A DNA stretch of 64,000 bases, taken from NCBI GenBank assembly GCA_030737875.1, contig CM060912.1, positions 126,758,493 through 126,822,492 of the forward strand, in the 5' to 3' direction. The number at the start of each line of letters is the position of its first letter. The first letter of the stretch is position 1. Positions 59,460 through 64,000 of this stretch are shown in pieces. The notes below the pieces were generated by a model. It saw only the letters and a program-made list of their open reading frames with translations, searched no databases and had not been told where the DNA came from. Both the position numbers and the translations under genes were made by a program. This stretch comes from Allium sativum (Eukaryota > Streptophyta > Magnoliopsida > Asparagales > Amaryllidaceae).

Positions 59460-60114
59460 GACAATGGAAGGATGTGTTGGTGTTGTATAGAGACCAAAAA
59501 TCATATGTTTGTGATTTTTCCAAAAGTCGCCAACCATATAGTATAAAGAAAGCGCCCATGCAACAATTCAAATGTCTTATGTTATGATTTTCCAACTCAA
59601 TGTTAGTGTGATCAGGGCTGGTCTATATTTGTAGATAATTTGTAAACACGCATTAGAACGTGATTAGTTTACATAAGTGACTTAGATAAAAACAAAAAGA
59701 ACAAATGTCGTGCATGCACCATCTCATTGTTCCCAAAAACTAATTCAAGACGACTTCATATACAACTTGAATGCATACAAATTATACAGATTAGCACCGG
59801 TATAATTTATATAAAATACACATCACTCTAGTAATTAAATAAATGAATTTTATATGATATATAAACTCAGTAACAAATTCAACCATCTTAATTAATCATG
59901 ACCATAAAAAAATATTGTAGTCTAAATGTTGTAATTGCCAATTCAACTCGATACTAAAGATGACAAAATCTATATACATCCCTCTGCCAAGCCATTCGGG
60001 TAAAACTAAATGCATACGTTGCACACAGGGTCTCACAAATTGTAATTTTGTTCGACTGACAATCAATGCAGAACCTTATGGGTCGATGCAGAACCTTTAT
60101 AGGTCATGCGCACA
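59460..60114. other. AT-rich intergenic DNA, no gene seen
   Basis: No recognisable motif. The frame at 59960-60196 overlaps the start of the next repeat and has no support. Confidence 0.5.
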
Positions 60115-60554
60115 GATAATTGTTTCTACTCAACTCAGCCTACTTACCATCGAACTTCATCTCTTGATTGTTATCAAATTAAGAGTTCAGTTTTAGTGTT
60201 GGATTTTCTGAGTATTTGAAATTAGGGTTTTGTTTATTTTAAGTTGGGGTGTGTTTTGTTTATTTTCAGTTGGGATTTTAGAGTGCGAAAGATATTTACC
60301 TGGAAAGTTAAAGAAGTTACTCAACAAAACCCTGTTTATAATATTATTTTTGTTAGCACGTTCTACAAAATGATAAAAATTTCAAACATCTAATGGTTGG
60401 AAATGGAAATTTAAACTGTTCTATGAACTATAAAGAGGCTACTTTTGAAAACCATCCTCGTCGTATGCTTAGCCATAAAGAAGGGAAAAAAGAAGAGAAA
60501 AAATTACAACCAAAGTCTTAAGCTGATAGACCTTAAGAATAAAGAGCTCTTTGC

Positions 60555-60565
60555 GGGGGGGGGGG
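60555..60565. repeat. poly-G tract, 11 G (copy 1)
   Basis: Homologous position to 62190-62195 (6 G) and 63810-63825 (16 G). Confidence 0.9.
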
Positions 60566-61092
60566 AACCCTTAATCCTTGATTTTTAGTTGTTGAATTTG
60601 TAATCGGTAACGTTATGTATGGTGACATTCTGGTAACATCAAATCTAGTATGAGTTCAAATCCTGCTTTAGGTGGAAGTGCTGAATTTGTCTTTGAATGA
60701 TTTTATTCTTGTATTGTGTAAAATAAAGGCTTGCCTTCAAGATTGAATCTTCCATTCACACAGCATATGCCTTTTAGTGTCAAGGGCCAACATTTTTATG
60801 ATTGTTGAATCATATGAATTAATTTAAAGTATATAATCAAATTTCATATTAAATACATGTACATACAAGTTTGGCCTTTTCCCAAGACATTTGGTCTTGT
60901 AATATGATTCTTGCTGTCTGAGTTTAATTTAGAAATGCCTCTTCCTATTTTAAAAATTCAATTTCAAATAGTGCATTTTTGAAATACTATCTTGTAAACT
61001 TTTGCGTATTTTGCCTTTTACGTGAGTGTTTTGGCAACCGTTAATGGTATATTTGTCAAAGACCTCTGCTTACAGGTCAACCCATTCATCAA

Positions 61093-61135
61093 GGGCAGTC
61101 AATATAGTAGTTTGATTCTCGCTCTCAGAATGCCC
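61093..61135 (+). pseudogene. tRNA-Pro relic lacking the anticodon arm (copy 1)
   Basis: Both acceptor ends survive (GGGCA ... GAATGCCC), as does a D-arm-like ATATAGTAGTTTGATTC. About 29 nt covering the anticodon arm and much of the T arm are missing. An equivalent relic with the same gap is at 62725-62767. Confidence 0.6.
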
Positions 61136-61411
61136 TTCTCTGCTCAGTGAACTTTAATTCATAAGTAAGCTTGTTTGAAGATGTTTATCAAGCTGCTAAA
61201 TAATATGACTTTTAAGCTAAAAATCAATTCTTTCAGCTTGTGTATTTGACTATTTGACCCCATCACATGATTTTAACTTAGGCTGGGGGATATCCAATTT
61301 TTTGGCAAAATTAGGCTTATTTTAAAGATGATATTTTTTCCAGGTTCTTCATAAATTGGCCTTCAGTTGCACGCTATCCCAAGACCTGCACTTATCAACC
61401 AATTCATCAAA

Positions 61412-61483
61412 GGGCATTTGGTCCAGTGGTATGATTCTTATTTTGGGTGCGAGAGTTCCCAAGTTCGATTCTCGGAATGCCTT
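61412..61483 (+). pseudogene. tRNA-Pro (TGG) pseudogene, full length
   Basis: Aligns over its full length with the tRNA at 63036-63107. The anticodon stem is disrupted (CTTAT opposite GCGAG), the T stem is altered, and the acceptor end reads AATGCCT, mispairing with the first G. A T-run follows. Probably not functional. Confidence 0.75.
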
Positions 61484-62189
61484 TTTTTTGTTTAGTATTT
61501 TTGTTCAGATAAATCCTCTTTTTAAGACGACAACATTAGTAAATCAATCTTATTTTGGTAGCATATTTTCGCTGCTGCATTATATCTAAGCACATGCTTT
61601 CCACCTCATAGCTAAACATATAGTCGAATAGTTAGTTTATATCATAGCCGAACAGTTAATTTATATCATATCCAAACAATTAGTTAATTATAACACTTCC
61701 CAATTCTACCTTGGTTTGCCTGAGCGATGATGTAATAGTGAGACACCGATTCAGGTAATTGTTTCCTCAACTCAGCCTAGTTACCATCGATTTTCATCTC
61801 TTGATTGCTAACAACTTTAGAGTTCAGTTTTGGATTTTGATTTTCTGAGTATTTAAAATTAGGGTTTTGTTTATTTTAAGTTGAGGTGGGATTTTTTATT
61901 TTCAGTTGGGATTTTAGAGTGCGAAAGATCTTTACCTAGAAAGTTAAAGAAGTTACTCAACAAAACCCTGTTTATAATATTTTTTTTAGAATGTTCTACA
62001 AAACAATGAAAGTTCTGAACATGTAAAGGTTGAAAATGGAAATTTATTAAATTGTTCTATGAACTATAAAGAGGCTACTTTTGAAAACCAATCTCGTCAT
62101 ATGCTTAGCCACAAAGAGGGAAAAAGGGAGAACAAAATTGCAGCTAAAGTCTTATGCTGATAGACCTTAAGAATAAAGAGCTTTATTTA

Positions 62190-62195
62190 GGGGGG
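62190..62195. repeat. poly-G tract, 6 G (copy 2)
   Basis: Second-copy counterpart of the 11-G tract. Confidence 0.9.
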
Positions 62196-62724
62196 AACCC
62201 CTTAATTGTGGATTTTTAATTATTGAATTTGTTAATGGTAATGTTATGTATAGTGACATTCTGGTAATATCAAATCTAGTATGAGTTCAAATCCTGCTTT
62301 AGGTGGAAGTGCTAAATTTGTCTTTGATTGATTTTATTCCTGTATTGTATAAAATAAAGGCTTACCTTCAAGTTTGAATCTTCCATTCACATAGCATATG
62401 CCTTTTAGTGTCCAGGGCCAACATTTTTATAATTGTTGAATCATATGAATTAATTTAAAGTATATAATTAAATTTCTAATTAGATACATGTACATACAAG
62501 TTTGGCCTTTTACAAAGACATTTGCTCTTGAAATATGATTCTGGCTCTCTGAGTTTAATTAGGAAATGCCTCTTCCTTTTTTAAAATTTCAATTTCAAAT
62601 GGTGCATTTTTGAAATACTATCTTGCAAACTTTTGTTTATTTTGCCCTTTATGTGAGTGTTTTGGCAACCGTTAATTGTAAAATCTTCACAAGACCTCTG
62701 CCTACAGGTCAACCCATTCATCAA

Positions 62725-62767
62725 GGGAAGTCGATATAGTAGTATGATTCTCGTTATCGCAATGCCC
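62725..62767 (+). pseudogene. tRNA-Pro relic lacking the anticodon arm (copy 2)
   Basis: GGGAAGTCGATATAGTAG ... AATGCCC, with the same internal gap as the relic at 61093. The gap therefore predates the 1.63-kb duplication. Confidence 0.6.
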
Positions 62768-63035
62768 TTCTCTGCTCAGGGAACTTTAATTCATAAGTAG
62801 GCTTGTTTGAAGATGTTTATCAAGCTGCTACACAATTTGACTTTTATGCTACAAACCAAGCTTGTGTATTAGACTATTTGACACCATCATATGATTCTAA
62901 CTTAGCCCGGGGGATATCCAATTTTATGGCAAAATTTGGCTTGTTTTAAAGATGATATTTTTTTCAATTTCTTCATAAATTGACCTTAAGTTGCACGCTA
63001 TCCAAAAACCTATACATGTCAACCATTTCATCAAA

Positions 63036-63107
63036 GGGCATTTGGTCTAGTGGTATGATTCTCGCTTTGGGTGCGAGAGGTCTCGAGTTCGATTCTCGGA
63101 ATGCCCC
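63036..63107 (+). tRNA. tRNA-Pro (anticodon TGG)
   Basis: The 72-nt sequence folds as a standard tRNA. The acceptor stem GGGCATT / AATGCCC has seven perfect pairs (63036-63042 with 63100-63106). The D arm contains box A (TGGTCTAGTGG). The anticodon stem CTCGC / GCGAG is perfect around loop TTTGGGT, with anticodon TGG at 63068-63070. The T arm has GTTCGATTC and one G-U pair. CAA lies a few bases upstream and a TTTT terminator starts within about 5 nt downstream, as is usual for plant tRNA genes. It lies inside a tandem repeat whose sister copy is a pseudogene, so expression is uncertain. Confidence 0.85.
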
Positions 63108-63809
63108 CTTTTCGTTTTGTATTTTTGTTCTGATAAATCCTCTTTTTAAGACGACGACAGTGGTAAATCAATTTAATTTTGGTAGCATATTTTCGCTGAT
63201 GTAGTGTGTCTAAGCACATGCTTTCCGCCTCATGGCTAAACATATACCCGAACAGTTAGATTGTATCATAGCCGAACAGTTAGTTTAAATCATAGTCGGA
63301 CAATTAGTTTATTATAACACTTCCAAATTCTACCTGGTTTTGCTCGAGCGACGATGTAATAGTGAGACACCAATTCAGGTAATTGTTTCTCCTCAAGTCA
63401 GCCTAGTTACTATAAAACTTCATCTCTTGATTGCTATCAACTTCAGTTTTGGAGTTCGATTTTCTGAGTATTTGAAATTAGGGTTTTGTTTATTTTAAGT
63501 TGGGTGGGTTTTATTTATTTTCAGTTAGGCTTTTAGAGTGAGAAAGATATTTACCTCGAAAGTTAAAGAAGTTACCTTATAAAACCCTATTTATAATTTT
63601 TTTTTGGTTAGAACATTCTATAAAATAATGAAATTTTTGAACATGTAAAGGCTGAAAATGGAAATTTATTAATTTTTTATATGAACTATAAAGTGGCTAC
63701 TTTTGAAAAACATTCTCGTCATATGCTTAGCAACAAAGAGGAAAAAAGAGATGAAAATATTGCAGCTAAAGTGTTAAGCTGATTGACCTTAAGAATAAAG
63801 AGGTTTTTT

Positions 63810-63825
63810 GGGGGGGGGGGGGGGG
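63810..63825. repeat. poly-G tract, 16 G (copy 3)
   Basis: Third-copy counterpart of the 11-G and 6-G tracts. Confidence 0.9.
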
Positions 63826-64000
63826 CTTAATTGCAGATTTTTAATTATTGAATTTTTTAATGGTAACGTTATGTATGGTGACATTTTGGTAACATAAAAT
63901 CTAGTATGAGTTCAAATCATTTTGGTAACATCAAATCTAGATTGAATCTTCCAATCACATATCATATGCCTTTTACTATCCAGGTCCAACATTTTTATAA

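Larger units (their letters stand above)
60115..64000. repeat. tandem repeat with a 1.63-kb period, 2.4 copies
   Basis: CTCAACTCAGCCTA(C/G)TTAC followed by CATCTCTTGATTG opens each copy; its CAACTCAGCC word is at 60131 and 61768, and CAAGTCAGCC at 63394. Colinear similarity runs through the whole unit, including TTAGGGTTTTGTTTATTTTAAG, a poly-G tract, two tRNA-Pro-derived sequences and a TGATGTAATAGTGAGACACC-like end. The third copy runs off the window. Divergence between copies is higher than in the 2.06-kb array, so this duplication is older. Confidence 0.85.

Noticed and set aside
62980..63243. Frames on both strands over the tRNA-Pro
   Set aside because: They translate the tRNA and its flanks; the RNA structure explains the sequence.

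Overview
This window is intergenic, transposon-rich nuclear DNA from a flowering plant, probably a eudicot. It is AT-rich, has no prokaryotic gene organisation, and contains CACTA, PIF/Harbinger, Ty1/copia, Ty3/gypsy and plant L1-type LINE remnants plus a plant-type tRNA-Pro. I see no intact host protein-coding gene. All coding material is transposon-derived or captured gene fragments.

Layout: 1-470 is a 207-bp tandem repeat. 1335-1530 holds a compound microsatellite and a 134-bp foldback hairpin. About 3590-5641 is a decayed LINE-like element with only the ORF1 (DUF4283) part. 6812-8290 is a decayed Ty3/gypsy reverse transcriptase/RNase H on the minus strand. 8296-51175 is the dominant structure. 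It has PIF/Harbinger-type ends (TIR GGGACCGTTTGG / GAGTCCGTTTGG, TTA target duplications), and between them lie 14 direct tandem copies of a unit of about 2.06 kb (9335-51045). Each unit carries the same C-terminal fragment of a Harbinger (HARBI1-like, DDE_Tnp_4) transposase. Units 4-12 form three rounds of a three-unit (A-B-C) higher-order repeat of about 6.14 kb. The outermost units share variants of their own.

Two CACTA transposons, each with a perfect 3-bp target duplication, sit inside single units of the array: 11430-19635 in unit 2 and 36735-41545 in unit 10. They therefore inserted after the amplification. The second carries a receptor-like kinase fragment and is itself invaded by a 1.07-kb inverted-repeat element with a 9-bp target duplication (37837-38902).

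Right of the array: a collapsed copia pol tail, polypurine tract and 3' LTR (52590-53749), then a GC-richer LINE (about 54350-59450) with endonuclease, reverse transcriptase and zf-RVT regions broken by two frameshifts and two stops. From 60115 to the window end there is a tandem repeat with a period of about 1.63 kb. Each complete unit holds one full-length and one internally deleted tRNA-Pro-derived sequence; the copy at 63036-63107 looks intact.

The most novel object is the Harbinger-bounded higher-order array: a DNA transposon whose interior appears to have become a satellite-like array while both ends remain recognisable. Unit boundaries and target duplications were read directly from the sequence. 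Family assignments rest on remembered motifs, not on searches.
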